This document shows, piece by piece, positions 46,519 to 56,106 of a DNA stretch of 64,000 nt (position 1 is its first letter; each line of letters begins with the position of its first letter). This DNA comes from Paenibacillus sp. 481. Lineage in GTDB: Bacteria > Bacillota > Bacilli > Paenibacillales > Paenibacillaceae. The notes beneath the pieces were generated by a model that had not been told where the DNA came from, did not search any database, and saw only the letters and a program-made list of their open reading frames with translations. Location: contig NZ_CP075175.1 of NCBI RefSeq assembly GCF_021223605.1, positions 930,001 through 994,000 of the forward strand, given 5' to 3'. A program made the position numbers and the translations under genes.

Positions 46519-47265
46519 TTACTCTACGTCTTGCAACAGATCACGAACGACGACGCTTACCATAATCAGCCCAGCTACTGGCGGTACGAACGAGTTACTC
46601 GCTGGCGGCTGCTTCGCTTTACGAATTTCCGGCGCATTCGGCGAAACGATCTTTTCCGTTACATCACCACGTGGTTTGATCGGCTCTTCTGTCGAGAATA
46701 CGACTTTAACGCCTTTGCGAATGCCTTCTTTGCGCAGCTTCTGACGAATAACGCGCGCCATCGGATCATAGGTCGTCTTCGAAATGTCGGCCACCTGAAA
46801 ACGAGTCGGGTCCATCTTATTCGCTGCACCCATACTTGATATAATTGGAATTTTACGACGCAAGCATTCTTTAATCAAATGTATTTTGTATGAAATCGTA
46901 TCCGATGCGTCCACGACGTAATCGAGGTCATATTTAAACAGCTCTTCATACGTTTCTTCCGTGTAGAACATATTAAGTGCAATCGCTTCACACTCTGGGT
47001 TGATAAGCTTAATGCGCTCCTGCATTAACTCTGCTTTCTTTTGCCCAACCGTCGTCGTCAATGCATGAATTTGACGGTTAATGTTCGTAATATCGACGAC
47101 ATCTTTATCAATCATAATGATGCGTCCGATGCCTGTACGCGCAAGCGCTTCTGCGGCAATACCACCCACACCGCCAATACCAAGTACAGCAACTGTGCTG
47201 CCTTTCATTTTCTCTAAGCCTTCAGGGCCGAAAGCTAATTCTGTACGGGAAAATTGATGCAACAT
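46519..47265 (-). CDS. tcdA: tRNA threonylcarbamoyladenosine dehydratase TcdA
   Basis: A 248-residue E1-like (ThiF/MoeB fold) enzyme that turns t6A37 of tRNA into its cyclic form. Nucleotide binding is shown by VLGIGGVGGIAAEALARTG, followed by IDKDVVDITNINRQ and DASDTISYK. It has a C-terminal hydrophobic helix (FVPPVAGLIMVSVVVRDLL). It lies between aspS and rarA, as yrvM does in B. subtilis. The gene has its own 200-bp upstream spacer with a large inverted repeat. Confidence 0.93.
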   Translation of the reverse strand: MLHQFSRTELAFGPEGLEKMKGSTVAVLGIGGVGGIAAEALARTGIGRIIMIDKDVVDITNINRQIHALTTTVGQKKAELMQERIKLINPECEAIALNMFYTEETYEELFKYDLDYVVDASDTISYKIHLIKECLRRKIPIISSMGAANKMDPTRFQVADISKTTYDPMARVIRQKLRKEGIRKGVKVVFSTEEPIKPRGDVTEKIVSPNAPEIRKAKQPPASNSFVPPVAGLIMVSVVVRDLLQDVE

Positions 47266-47334
47266 TGGATAAAAAGCCTCCCTGAAATTCGATTAAAATG
47301 GGTTCCTGAACATGTTCACCCTTAAATAGCCGCA

Positions 47335-47376
47335 ACGCCCCAAGCGCAAACTTCTGCGAAGTCAAGCGAGGGGCGT
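47335..47376. repeat. GC-rich inverted repeat between aspS and tcdA
   Basis: ACGCCCC-AGCG (47335-47346) pairs with the AGCG-GGGGCGT arm (47365-47376) around a loop with its own CTTC/GAAG pair. No T-run follows on either strand. It could be a transcription pause, a weak terminator of aspS, or an mRNA processing site. Confidence 0.7.
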
Positions 47377-47474
47377 CGGACATATGTTGCTTAACTATTC
47401 AGCTACGCTATCCGTTCATTTGACCATATGGGCCCATGAGCATTTACGCGAATCGATTATAGCAATTGTGCAAC

Positions 47475-49262
47475 TTATTGTTCTTCTTTTTTCTCTTTTT
47501 TCTTGATCGCTGTCTTAATATGCAACTGTTCCAATTGTACAGGCTCTACCATACTAGGCGCGTCACAGAGCAAGTCTGTCGCACTCGCCGTTTTAGGGAA
47601 GGCGATCGTTTCACGCAAGTTTGTACGTCCTGTAAGCAACATCACAAGTCGGTCGAAACCGAATGCGATACCACCGTGTGGAGGCGTGCCGTACTCGAAT
47701 GCGTTCAAGAGGAAGCCAAATTGCTCTTGTGCTTCTTCTGGTGAGAAACCGAGTGCTTGGAACATTTTCTCCTGCACGTCACGCTCGTAAATACGCATCG
47801 AACCGCCACCTACTTCGTAACCGTTCAAGACCAAGTCGTACGCTTGCGCACGAATTTGACCTGGGTCTGTATCGAAGAACTCGACGTCTTCTGTACGAGG
47901 ACGTGTGAACGGATGGTGTTCTGCTACATAACGCTTCGCTTCTTCGTCGTAGCCGAGCAATGGGAAATCAACAACCCAAGCAAATTTGAACTTGCTGTCG
48001 TCGATCAAGTTCAAGCGACGGCCAACGAGCAGACGCAAGTTGCCGAGCACGTCTGCAACGACTTTACGGTTGTCAGCGGAGAAGAGCAACAAGTCGCCTT
48101 CTTCTGCACCTGTACGCTCACGCAATGCTTCGATCTCTTGCTCAGAGAAGAACTTCACGATCGGACCGCGGAATTCGCCGTCTTTCACTTGAACCCACGC
48201 CAAGCCTTTTGCTCCGTAGCGAGCTGCGAATGGAGCAAGATCGTCGATCTCTTTACGGCTCCATGTGCCACAGCCTTTCGCGTTCAATACTTTAACAACG
48301 CCGCCTTTTTCGATAACAGACGCGAACACTTTAACGCCGCACGTCGACACGATGTCGCATACGTCAACAAGCTCCAAGCCAAAACGCAAGTCCGGCTTAT
48401 CGGAACCGTACTTCTCCATTGCATCTTTATACGTGATGCGTTGGAACGGAGTTGGAATTTCAGCACCAACTGTTTCACGGAACAAGCGAACCATCAATTG
48501 CTCCATCATGTCATGCAATTGATCTTGGGACAAGAACGAAGTCTCGATGTCCACTTGTGTAAATTCAGGCTGACGGTCAGCGCGTAAGTCTTCATCGCGG
48601 AAACAACGTGCGATTTGGTAGTAGCGCTCCAAACCGGATACCATCAACAATTGCTTGAAAATTTGCGGCGATTGCGGCAATGCGAAGAACTCGCCTGGAT
48701 GTACACGGCTCGGTACGAGATAGTCGCGTGCACCTTCTGGTGTGCTCTTAGTCAAGATTGGTGTTTCTACTTCGATAAACTCGTTATCGTCCAAGAAGTC
48801 ACGGAAAATTTTCGCCGCTTTCGAGCGCAACATCAACGTCTTCTGCATTTCAGGACGACGCAAATCCAAATAACGATATTTCAAACGAAGGGATTCGTCG
48901 ATTTCGATGCCGTCTTCGATAAAGAATGGCGGGTTTTTTGCTCCGTTCAATACTTCGATTTCAGTAATGCGAACTTCGATTTGGCCTGTTGGCAAGTTTG
49001 CGTTAACTGTTTCTGCGTCACGCGCTACGACTTGTCCTTTAACTGCCAATACAAATTCGTTGCGGGCACGGTCAGCAATCGTAAGTGCCTCAGCAGAAAA
49101 TTCCGGGTTAAATACAACTTGCACGAGACCGCTGCGGTCACGAAGGTCGATAAACAATACCCCGCCCAAGTCGCGGCGACGTTGAACCCAACCGTTAAGT
49201 GTTACTGTTTCACCAATGTGTGCGGATGTTAAGCTTCCGCAATGATGAGTCTTATACATCAT
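47475..49262 (-). CDS. aspS: aspartyl-tRNA synthetase
   Basis: A 595-residue class II synthetase of the bacterial type. An N-terminal OB-fold anticodon-binding domain ([19 protein letters not shown] region) is followed by the catalytic core ([11 protein letters not shown] motif 1 region, [18 protein letters not shown] motif 2, [12 protein letters not shown] motif 3) with the inserted GAD domain (about 290-420) seen in bacterial enzymes. The C-terminus ends in a Lys/Glu-rich tail. It lies 104 bp downstream of hisS and is presumably in the same T-box-controlled transcript. Confidence 0.97.
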   Translation of the reverse strand: MMYKTHHCGSLTSAHIGETVTLNGWVQRRRDLGGVLFIDLRDRSGLVQVVFNPEFSAEALTIADRARNEFVLAVKGQVVARDAETVNANLPTGQIEVRITEIEVLNGAKNPPFFIEDGIEIDESLRLKYRYLDLRRPEMQKTLMLRSKAAKIFRDFLDDNEFIEVETPILTKSTPEGARDYLVPSRVHPGEFFALPQSPQIFKQLLMVSGLERYYQIARCFRDEDLRADRQPEFTQVDIETSFLSQDQLHDMMEQLMVRLFRETVGAEIPTPFQRITYKDAMEKYGSDKPDLRFGLELVDVCDIVSTCGVKVFASVIEKGGVVKVLNAKGCGTWSRKEIDDLAPFAARYGAKGLAWVQVKDGEFRGPIVKFFSEQEIEALRERTGAEEGDLLLFSADNRKVVADVLGNLRLLVGRRLNLIDDSKFKFAWVVDFPLLGYDEEAKRYVAEHHPFTRPRTEDVEFFDTDPGQIRAQAYDLVLNGYEVGGGSMRIYERDVQEKMFQALGFSPEEAQEQFGFLLNAFEYGTPPHGGIAFGFDRLVMLLTGRTNLRETIAFPKTASATDLLCDAPSMVEPVQLEQLHIKTAIKKKEKKEEQ

Positions 49263-49366
49263 GTGATGACTCCCCTATCTCACTCAATTTTATGTTTATA
49301 TATACCTTAACCTCTGTGTACAGAGTTAGCATAAGTTAACCAATTGTCAGCATACAGTCGCTAAGC

Positions 49367-50620
49367 TTAGCCCTGCTTTACCGCCTGTGCCAGCTCTTCC
49401 AGCTTCACAAAACGCTGCTCACCCGTTGCCAGGTCCTTGAGCGCAATTTCACCACGCGCCAACTCATCGTCGCCGAGAATTGCGGCAAAGCGTGCTTGCA
49501 TGCGGTCAGCCGATTTCATTTGCGCCTTCATTTTGCGGCATTGGTAATCCTTCTCGGCTACAACGCCCGCTGTACGCAAATTAAAGAGCAGCTTCGTCAC
49601 TTCGTCCTCTGCTTGCTCACCAAGCGCAATCAAATAAATATCCAATGGCGGTTGGTTGTTCGCATTAACACCTTGCTTTTCAAGTAGCAGCGCAATGCGC
49701 TCCATACCGATACCAAAGCCGATACCTGGCTGGTCTGGTCCGCCAATTGCCGACACAAGGCCGTTATAGCGACCGCCGCCACCGATTGTATCGATAGCGC
49801 CAATGCCTTGCGCTTTATACTCAAATGCTGTGTGCGTGTAATAATCCAAACCACGCACGAGGCGGGAGTTCACTTCGTATTCCACGCCCATCGCATCCAA
49901 ATGCTGCTTCACTTTTGTAAAGTGAGTCGTGCACTCTTCATCCAAGCTATCCAAAATAGATGGCGCACCACCGAATTTATCCTGATCCACTTTGCAGTCA
50001 AGCACGCGCAACGGATTGCGTTCCATACGGGATTGGCAATCTTTGCACAACGTTTCCTTCATCGGCATCAAGAAGTCTAGCAAAGTTTGACGGTATGATG
50101 CACGTACATCCGCATTACCGATGGAGTTAATTTCAACACGAACACCGCTCAAGCCAACTTCTTTCATAAACAAGTAGCCAAGTGCGATTACTTCTGCATC
50201 AATGCTCGGGTCTGTAGCGCCAAACGCTTCCACGCCAAATTGATGGAATTGACGCTGGCGGCCTGCTTGCGGACGCTCGTAGCGAAACATCGGACCAATG
50301 TAGTACAACTTGGAAATGTCCGGTTCGCCGTACAATTTGTTCTCCACATAGGCGCGTACGACACCAGCCGTTCCTTCTGGACGAAGGGTCATGCTGCGCT
50401 CGCCGCGATCAAGAAACGTATACATCTCTTTTTCCACAACGTCTGTCGTCTCACCTACACCGCGTTTGAACAGTTCTGTCTGTTCAAAGATTGGTGTGCG
50501 GATTTCTTTATAATTGAAGCGTCGGCTCAAGTCGCGCGCCTTCTGCTCGACAGTCTGCCACGTTTCTACCGTGCCTGGCAGTAAGTCTTGTGTTCCTGTC
50601 GGTTTTTGAAATGCCATCAT
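49367..50620 (-). CDS. hisS: histidyl-tRNA synthetase
   Basis: A 417-residue class II synthetase. It starts with PTGTQDLLPG, motif 2 fits YIGPMFRYERPQAGRQRQFHQ (histidine-specific RQFHQ), and the HisA/HisB signatures LVRGLDYYT and GGGGRYNGL are clear. A C-terminal anticodon-binding domain follows (about 320-417). The start is ATG 50620, six bases after AAGGAGG; a further 15 codons of open frame upstream belong to the T-box leader. Regulated by the upstream T-box. Confidence 0.97.
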   Translation of the reverse strand: MMAFQKPTGTQDLLPGTVETWQTVEQKARDLSRRFNYKEIRTPIFEQTELFKRGVGETTDVVEKEMYTFLDRGERSMTLRPEGTAGVVRAYVENKLYGEPDISKLYYIGPMFRYERPQAGRQRQFHQFGVEAFGATDPSIDAEVIALGYLFMKEVGLSGVRVEINSIGNADVRASYRQTLLDFLMPMKETLCKDCQSRMERNPLRVLDCKVDQDKFGGAPSILDSLDEECTTHFTKVKQHLDAMGVEYEVNSRLVRGLDYYTHTAFEYKAQGIGAIDTIGGGGRYNGLVSAIGGPDQPGIGFGIGMERIALLLEKQGVNANNQPPLDIYLIALGEQAEDEVTKLLFNLRTAGVVAEKDYQCRKMKAQMKSADRMQARFAAILGDDELARGEIALKDLATGEQRFVKLEELAQAVKQG

Positions 50621-50640
50621 GCTCATCCTCCTTAACAAAT

Positions 50641-51054
50641 AAAAAACTCCCGTCCCGCGAAACAAGTTCGCTAAGGGACGAGAGATCGTTAGTAATCACC
50701 CGTGGTGCCACCCACATTCCGCAATGCTTGCTATGCATCACTCTAGAACACCATATAGGCGGTTCATCAAGTCACATAAAAGCTCAAGCTTTGCGCTTCA
50801 GTTGCGTGTAACGTACGCCTTACGCCGTTCGGCTACTGCGTTACCATATAAAAGCCCATACCTACTAATCGGCATGACGATTACGGTTCGCCGTCGGTTC
50901 TCGAGGATGTCATTCACTCGTCCATCGCAAAAGCCCTTCCAGCCATAGGGACTTCTCTCTGCATACGTGGGGCAAGTTACTTCTTCCCGTCATCAAATCA
51001 CAATATATCAATCACAAATTAGGATTCATGTAAGCAAATCCTTTAAGGAATATA
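50641..51054 (-). ncRNA. T-box riboswitch of hisS
   Basis: The minus-strand leader contains the T-box GGGTGGCACCACGGG (50713-50699), a Stem I with GCAGAGAGAAG (about 50962), and a terminator CTCTCGTCCC/GGGACGGGAG followed by TTTTTT (50684-50641). The specifier is not assigned with certainty; CAU occurs in a suitable region (AATGACATCC, about 50912). It senses uncharged tRNA-His and probably controls hisS-aspS together. Confidence 0.9.
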
Positions 51055-51060
51055 AAGAAT

Positions 51061-51089
51061 ATTGTAAGGATCTCACGCCATAAAGTCAA
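51061..51089 (-). promoter_or_regulatory. promoter of the hisS T-box transcript
   Basis: TTGACT (51089-51084) and TACAAT (51066-51061) on the minus strand with a 17-bp spacer. Transcription should start near 51054, at the 5' edge of the T-box. Confidence 0.78.
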
Positions 51090-51130
51090 GAACAAGGATA
51101 TGCAAATAATGTGCAAATCGTACACAAAAC

Positions 51131-51157
51131 AAAAAACCTACATCAGAAATGTAGGTT
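51131..51157 (-). terminator. terminator upstream of the hisS promoter
   Basis: AACCTACAT pairs with ATGTAGGTT around CAGAA; on the minus strand it ends in TTTTTTG. It closes the dtd-side transcript before the hisS T-box unit. The plus-strand stretch 51160-51334 contains a nine-codon frame after AAAGGGGGTC and a cre-like site at 51257-51270, neither clearly functional. Confidence 0.8.
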
Positions 51158-51334
51158 CAAATAAAAGTATATTTTAAAAAAGGGGGTCATGCCAATTATT
51201 ATAGGCAACAAACATTAAAGAAACATGAAGCGCATATTACAAACAGATTACGAAAAAGAAAGCGTTTCAAAAAGACACTGTTATGCATTTATCCTTTAAC
51301 GCATTTATCCGTACATCTATCCCGCTTCTCGCAT

Positions 51335-51484
51335 TCATGTACGCGCTTGTCCCTTCCATCCTTCACGGCGACTATTCTGCTCCTGCACCGTTTCAACACC
51401 TGCCATCGCAATCGCCTCACGAAACGATTGCGCAGATGCCACTTGACCGTACTGCACACTTAACTGCTGCAACGATTGCCGCAT
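51335..51484 (-). CDS. possible small protein of unknown function
   Basis: A 49-codon frame starting at ATG 51484, with AAGGAGTGAT ten bases upstream. The product (MRQSLQQLSVQYGQVASAQS at the start) would be a Gln-rich, mostly helical peptide with a basic C-terminus. No homologue is recognised. It lies between dtd and the hisS control region. A plus-strand frame overlaps it but has no ribosome binding site. Could be spurious or a remnant. Confidence 0.35.
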   Translation of the reverse strand: MRQSLQQLSVQYGQVASAQSFREAIAMAGVETVQEQNSRREGWKGQART

Positions 51485-51577
51485 ACGATAATCACTCCTT
51501 GCCCCCGACACGTACACTTGTACTCCGTCATGCCGTCATGGGATAGTTGATTGTAGTATGCATCGTTTAACGTCATT

Positions 51578-52021
51578 TTAACCCTGGCTATCCAGCGTAA
51601 TCGTAACCGGTCCCCAATTCGTTAGAGAGACGTCCATCATTGCACCAAAACGTCCTGTTTCAACGTGCAGTCCATGCGCACGCAGCTTGTCATTAAACTG
51701 CTCGTACAGCTTCTCTGCCTGTTCTGGTCGGGCAGCAGCCATAAAGTTAGGCCGCTTTCCTTTGCGGCAATCGCCATATAACGTAAATTGAGACACCGAC
51801 AAAATGTGTCCCCCAATGTCCTGTACGGACAAGTTCATTTTTTCAGACTCGTCTTCGAAAATGCGCAAGCCTGCTACCTTATCAGCTAGCCAAGTGACGT
51901 CCCGCTCTGTATCCTCATGTGTCACGCCAACGAGCAGCATGAGACCTTTTTCAATTTGACCTACCGTCTCTTCGTTTACTGTGACCTGCGCTCGCTTGCA
52001 TCGCTGTACGATAACTCGCAT
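51578..52021 (-). CDS. dtd: D-aminoacyl-tRNA deacylase
   Basis: A 147-residue enzyme that releases D-amino acids (and Gly mischarged on tRNA-Ala) from tRNA. It starts with the typical [16 protein letters not shown], holds the [17 protein letters not shown] active-site strand with the SQxxL motif, and ends near [11 protein letters not shown], which carries the Gly-cisPro pair in GPVT. Purine-rich AGGGGGCGATCG precedes the ATG. It lies downstream of rel, the usual Firmicute order. Confidence 0.95.
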   Translation of the reverse strand: MRVIVQRCKRAQVTVNEETVGQIEKGLMLLVGVTHEDTERDVTWLADKVAGLRIFEDESEKMNLSVQDIGGHILSVSQFTLYGDCRKGKRPNFMAAARPEQAEKLYEQFNDKLRAHGLHVETGRFGAMMDVSLTNWGPVTITLDSQG

Positions 52022-52191
52022 AAAGCGATCGCCCCCTTTGCTAAATGGTTATTTGATTACAAAAGCTCAAAAATGACCACAACAGTCCCTACGTGTTCAT
52101 GAATGTTTATAAGTTCCCTGTAAATACCTAGCGCAAATGCCTGACGTAAATATCTGATAATTCCTAGTAAGTACCTAGTAGATGCCTATAT

Positions 52192-52228
52192 AAAAAAAGG
52201 AACAGCGAATTATTGCATAATTCGCTGC
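52192..52228 (-). terminator. terminator overlapping the rel stop codon
   Basis: CAGCGAATTAT and ATAATTCGCTG pair perfectly over 11 bp around GCA, and the minus strand continues TTCCTTTTTTT. The stem contains the last codons and the TAA of rel, so dtd is probably read from its own promoter or by read-through. Confidence 0.88.
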
Positions 52229-54399
52229 ACCGTATACACGTCTTTCACGCGCTTTATTTTTTCCACGACCGACTGTAAATGTTCGGTGTTGCGGATGAGT
52301 ATCGTCATATGAATAAGTGCCAGCTTGTTGCGGTCAGAACGACCTGACACAGCCGCAATATTCGTCTTGCTCTCGGATACAGCCTGTAACACCTCATTTA
52401 AGAAGCCACGTCGATCCATACCTGTTATTTCAATATCGACGCTATAATTCGCCTCAATCGCTTCTTCCCAAGCGACCTCGATGAGACGCTCTGCCTCTTC
52501 ACCTTCCGTCGTCGTAGGCAAGTTCAAACAATCGTCGCGGTGAACAGAAACTCCCCGACCGCGTGTCACGTAACCGACAATCACATCACCTGGCACCGGA
52601 TTGCAACAGCGGGCGAAACGAACGAGCAAGTTGTCGATTCCACGAACACGAACGCCGTTCGTCGGACGCGATTTGCGCTCCGAATCCTTCTTCACTTCTT
52701 TGATTTCATTCGTCAATTGAAGCTGATTCGCTTCTTCCGCTTCCTTGCGAAGCTTCTCCGTCAGCCGCGTGCAAATTTGCGCAGCGGTAATACCGCTAAA
52801 GCCAATCGCAGCCATCATATCTTCTACATCGTTGAATGTGAACTTCTTGGCTACTTCTTGCAGCTTATCTTCCGACAACCATGCAGATGGTTCAAGTCCA
52901 AGTCGCTTTAGCTCACGCTCCAACATTTCGCGACCTTTTTGCACGTTCTCTTCACGCTTTTCCTTCTTAAACCACTGTTTAATTTTGGAGCGTGCATGGG
53001 AAGATTGTGCGATCTTAATCCAGTCAGGACTAGGGCCGTACGAATGTTTGGAAGTCAAAATCTCAACAATGTCGCCTGTTTTGAGCTTATGATCCAGCGG
53101 AACAATCCGACCGTTCACCTTAGCGCCAATCGTGCGGTTTCCGACCTCTGTATGAATACGGAACGCAAAATCCAACGGGACGGAGCCTGCTGGCAGCTCG
53201 ATGACTTCTCCCTTTGGCGTGAATACAAACACAAGATCAGAGAAGAAGTCCATTTTGAGCATTTCCATAAACTCGGATGCATCTTTCGTTTCTTGCTGCA
53301 AATCAAGAATACCACGCAAGAAGGTCATCTTGTCTTCAAAGCTACCAGCCGCAGCACTTGCAGCAGCGTGACCGTCCTTATACACCCAGTGCGCCGCGAT
53401 ACCATACTCCGCTGTACGATGCATGTCCCAAGTGCGGATTTGCACTTCTGTCGGCTCCCCAGTCGGTCCAATAACCGTCGTGTGAAGGGACTGGTACATG
53501 TTCGTTTTCGGCATGGCAATATAATCTTTAAAGCGACCTGGCATCGGTTTCCACAACGTGTGGATAATGCCCAAAGTCGCATAGCAATCTTTAATGTTCT
53601 CGACAATGATGCGAATCGCAAGCAAATCGTAAATTTCGTTAAACTGCTTGTTTTTCATCGACATTTTCTTATACACACTGTAAATGTGCTTCGGACGACC
53701 AGACAAATCGGCGTTAATGCCCATCTCATCCAGCTTTTCCTTGATGCTGTCGCTAACGTCGGTAATGTACTGTTCGCGCTCTGCCCGCTTTTTGTGCATC
53801 AGATTAGCGATCCGGTAATACTGCTGCGGGTTCAAGTAACGAAGCGCGATGTCTTCCATTTCCCACTTGATCGCGGAAATACCGAGTCGATGTGCAATCG
53901 GACAAAAAATTTCCAACGTCTCATATGCGATACGACGCTGGCTTTCTTCCGATTGATACTTCAGCGTACGCATATTGTGCAGCCGGTCTGCAAGCTTAAT
54001 CACGATCACACGAATGTCGTTAGCCATAGCGACGAACATTTTACGATAGTTCTCGTTCTGTTGCTCTTCCTTCGAACGGAACTGCATGCGTTCCAACTTC
54101 GTCAAACCGTCGACGAGCATGGCAATGGTATCGCCAAACTTGGCCCTTATCTCTTCCAGTGTAATGGAAGTGTCCTCCACCACATCATGCAGCAGCGCAG
54201 CAACAATAGACGTCGGGTCCATTTGCATTTCGACGACCATATCCGCTACAGCTAGCGGATGTAATATATACGGTTCTCCAGACTTTCGCACTTGGCCAGA
54301 ATGAGCCTGTTCCGCAAAAAGATACGCGTCATGAATGCGTTGTAAGTCGGGCTCTTTAATATAACTCGATGCTTTCTTTAATAATTGCTCGATGCCCAT
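52210..54399 (-). CDS. relA: bifunctional (p)ppGpp synthetase/hydrolase Rel
   Basis: A 729-residue long RelA/SpoT homologue that makes and degrades the alarmone (p)ppGpp. Domains in order: HD hydrolase (LLHDVVEDT near residue 70), synthetase (GRPKHIYSVYKKM near 235 and EVQIRTWDMHRTAEYGIAAHW near 310), TGS (about 390-450), helical and zinc-finger-like segment (ARCCNPVPGD) and a C-terminal ACT domain. Both active-site motif sets look intact, so both reactions are expected. ATG 54399 has GGAG at a usable distance. Confidence 0.97.
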   Translation of the reverse strand: MGIEQLLKKASSYIKEPDLQRIHDAYLFAEQAHSGQVRKSGEPYILHPLAVADMVVEMQMDPTSIVAALLHDVVEDTSITLEEIRAKFGDTIAMLVDGLTKLERMQFRSKEEQQNENYRKMFVAMANDIRVIVIKLADRLHNMRTLKYQSEESQRRIAYETLEIFCPIAHRLGISAIKWEMEDIALRYLNPQQYYRIANLMHKKRAEREQYITDVSDSIKEKLDEMGINADLSGRPKHIYSVYKKMSMKNKQFNEIYDLLAIRIIVENIKDCYATLGIIHTLWKPMPGRFKDYIAMPKTNMYQSLHTTVIGPTGEPTEVQIRTWDMHRTAEYGIAAHWVYKDGHAAASAAAGSFEDKMTFLRGILDLQQETKDASEFMEMLKMDFFSDLVFVFTPKGEVIELPAGSVPLDFAFRIHTEVGNRTIGAKVNGRIVPLDHKLKTGDIVEILTSKHSYGPSPDWIKIAQSSHARSKIKQWFKKEKREENVQKGREMLERELKRLGLEPSAWLSEDKLQEVAKKFTFNDVEDMMAAIGFSGITAAQICTRLTEKLRKEAEEANQLQLTNEIKEVKKDSERKSRPTNGVRVRGIDNLLVRFARCCNPVPGDVIVGYVTRGRGVSVHRDDCLNLPTTTEGEEAERLIEVAWEEAIEANYSVDIEITGMDRRGFLNEVLQAVSESKTNIAAVSGRSDRNKLALIHMTILIRNTEHLQSVVEKIKRVKDVYTVQRIMQ

Positions 54400-54606
54400 A
54401 GGACTCGCTCCGGTTCCTTTCTTTCATCTTGGGTATACCCCTAGACTACAGATTATCCTATCATTATGCCTTTGAACCGTGTCTCTCGTCAATGGCATTT
54501 CCGACGAAACGTCCACTCTTCGTGTCAATTGTTGTCGAATTACATCACTTTTCGTTTGTTATAAAAAGAAAAATGTCGTTTTTTCGAGAAACAGATAAAA
54601 ATATGG

Positions 54607-54636
54607 TTGATAAAACGGGTCGGTCGCGTGTAAATT
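54607..54636 (+). promoter_or_regulatory. possible promoter of the uracil permease gene
   Basis: TTGATA (54607-54612) and TAAATT (54631-54636) with 18-bp spacing. The -10 is weak. The rest of the 54400-54705 spacer is AT-rich with no gene, and no PyrR attenuator was recognised. Confidence 0.4.
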
Positions 54637-54705
54637 ATATAGTTAGGTTTGAGACTTCGACTCGTCACTAATAAAATTCCCTATTTATGAAGGAGTGTAT
54701 TCGCT

Positions 54706-55974
54706 TTGCAACGCGAAATTCAAGTACACGAGAAGCCCGGCTTCATGCCCGGCCTGCTGTTGAGCGTCCAGCATTTGTTTGCGATGTTTGGCTCTACTGT
54801 ACTCGTACCTAATTTGTTCAATGTTGACCCGGCAATCGTACTGTTAATGAACGGGCTAGGCACGCTGTTCTACCTCGTATTGTGCCGCGGTCTCATTCCG
54901 GCTTACCTCGGTTCCAGCTTTGCATTTATTTCTCCAGTTATGGTCGTCTTGGCAGGTCAAACAGATAATTACGCGCAGGCACTAGGCGGATTTATTGTAA
55001 CAGGTATCATTTTTATAGCGGTCGCACTCCTTGTAAAATGGGTCGGCACAAGCTGGTTAGACGCATTGTTCCCTCCAGCAGCGATGGGTGCCATCGTTGC
55101 AGTTATCGGGCTTGAACTTGTACCTATCGCAGCAAATATGTCCGGTTTTATCCCAGCATCACCAGGCGCACCGCTTAATTCAACTAGCATTATGCTTTCT
55201 GTCCTTACATTAGGTGTTACGATTATCGGTACCGTTATGTTTCGCGGGTTCTTCAAAATTATTCCTGTGCTTATCGGAATCGTAACCGGTTACGTCGCTG
55301 CCGTGCTTATGGGTGTCGTTAACCTTAGCAGCATTTCAGAAGCAAACTTTATCGCCTTGCCAACAATCATATATCCAGAGTGGAATATTACGGCGATTGC
55401 CATTATTGTTCCAGCGGCACTTGTCGTTGTCGTCGAGCATATCGGCCATCTCATGGTAACAAGCAATATCGTCGGAAAAGACTTATCCAAAGATCCGGGA
55501 TTACATCGTTCCTTACTCGGAAACGGAATTTCAACCGTTATATCCGGTTTTGTTGGTTCAACTCCGAATACGACATATGGCGAAAATATCGGCGTTATGG
55601 CTCTAACGCGCGTGTACTCCGTATTTGTAGTCGGCGGAGCAGCCGTAATCGCTATTTTGCTGTCATTCTTCGGCAAAGTGTCCGCTCTTATTTCCAGTAT
55701 TCCGGTGCCTGTTATGGGCGGCGTATCCTTGCTGCTATTCGGTGTTATCGCGGCTTCCGGTCTACGCGTGCTGGTGGACGCTAAAGTTGATTTTGGCAAG
55801 CCAAAAAACTTGCTGCTTACGACGCTCGTCATCGTGGTCGGCATTAGCGGCGCTTCGCTGAAGCTTGGCGCAGTTGAGCTGAGAGGAATGGCGCTTGCGA
55901 CGGTACTCGCCATCGTGTTGAATTTGTTCTTTATCGTCATTGAGAAGCTTGGCTTATCCAACGAGAAGGCGTAG
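54706..55974 (+). CDS. uraA: uracil/xanthine permease (UraA/PyrP-like)
   Basis: A 422-residue nucleobase transporter of the NCS2 family with about 12-14 membrane segments. It has the uracil-type motif GSSFAFISPVMV near residue 65 and the family core TTYGENIGVMALTRVYS (with the proton-coupling Glu). It should import uracil using the proton gradient; xanthine or uric acid is less likely because of the UraA-like motif. The start is a TTG at 54706, seven bases after AAGGAGTGT. The gene lies on the opposite strand between apt and rel, which are adjacent in B. subtilis. Confidence 0.92.
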   Translation: MQREIQVHEKPGFMPGLLLSVQHLFAMFGSTVLVPNLFNVDPAIVLLMNGLGTLFYLVLCRGLIPAYLGSSFAFISPVMVVLAGQTDNYAQALGGFIVTGIIFIAVALLVKWVGTSWLDALFPPAAMGAIVAVIGLELVPIAANMSGFIPASPGAPLNSTSIMLSVLTLGVTIIGTVMFRGFFKIIPVLIGIVTGYVAAVLMGVVNLSSISEANFIALPTIIYPEWNITAIAIIVPAALVVVVEHIGHLMVTSNIVGKDLSKDPGLHRSLLGNGISTVISGFVGSTPNTTYGENIGVMALTRVYSVFVVGGAAVIAILLSFFGKVSALISSIPVPVMGGVSLLLFGVIAASGLRVLVDAKVDFGKPKNLLLTTLVIVVGISGASLKLGAVELRGMALATVLAIVLNLFFIVIEKLGLSNEKA

Positions 55975-56044
55975 TCCTCTTATAAGTCCATTCAGTCTTG
56001 TATAGACTTCCTATAGACTCTTATAAGTATATCCATCTTAAACT

Positions 56045-56094
56045 AAAACCCCTTGCTACCGAACAATCGCATTGTTCGTGTAGCAAGGGGTTTC
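56045..56094. terminator. bidirectional terminator
   Basis: AAACCCCTTGCTAC and GAACAAT pair with ATTGTTC and GTAGCAAGGGGTTT around CGC, a 21-bp stem. It ends uraA on the plus strand and apt on the minus strand. Confidence 0.9.
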
Positions 56095-56106
56095 ATGTAT
56101 TTGCTA

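Noticed and set aside
47757..48587. Plus-strand frame of 276 codons opposite aspS.
   Set aside because: Antisense shadow; aspS is unmistakable on the other strand.
51283..51546. Plus-strand frame of 87 codons between the hisS control region and dtd.
   Set aside because: No ribosome binding site before the ATG, odd composition, and overlap with a better-supported minus-strand small frame.
52939..54255. Long plus-strand frame of 438 codons opposite rel.
   Set aside because: Antisense shadow of a clear rel gene with atypical composition and no start signal.
55290..55961. Minus-strand frame of 223 codons opposite uraA.
   Set aside because: Antisense of a clear membrane transporter; Ser/Thr/Pro-rich shadow composition.
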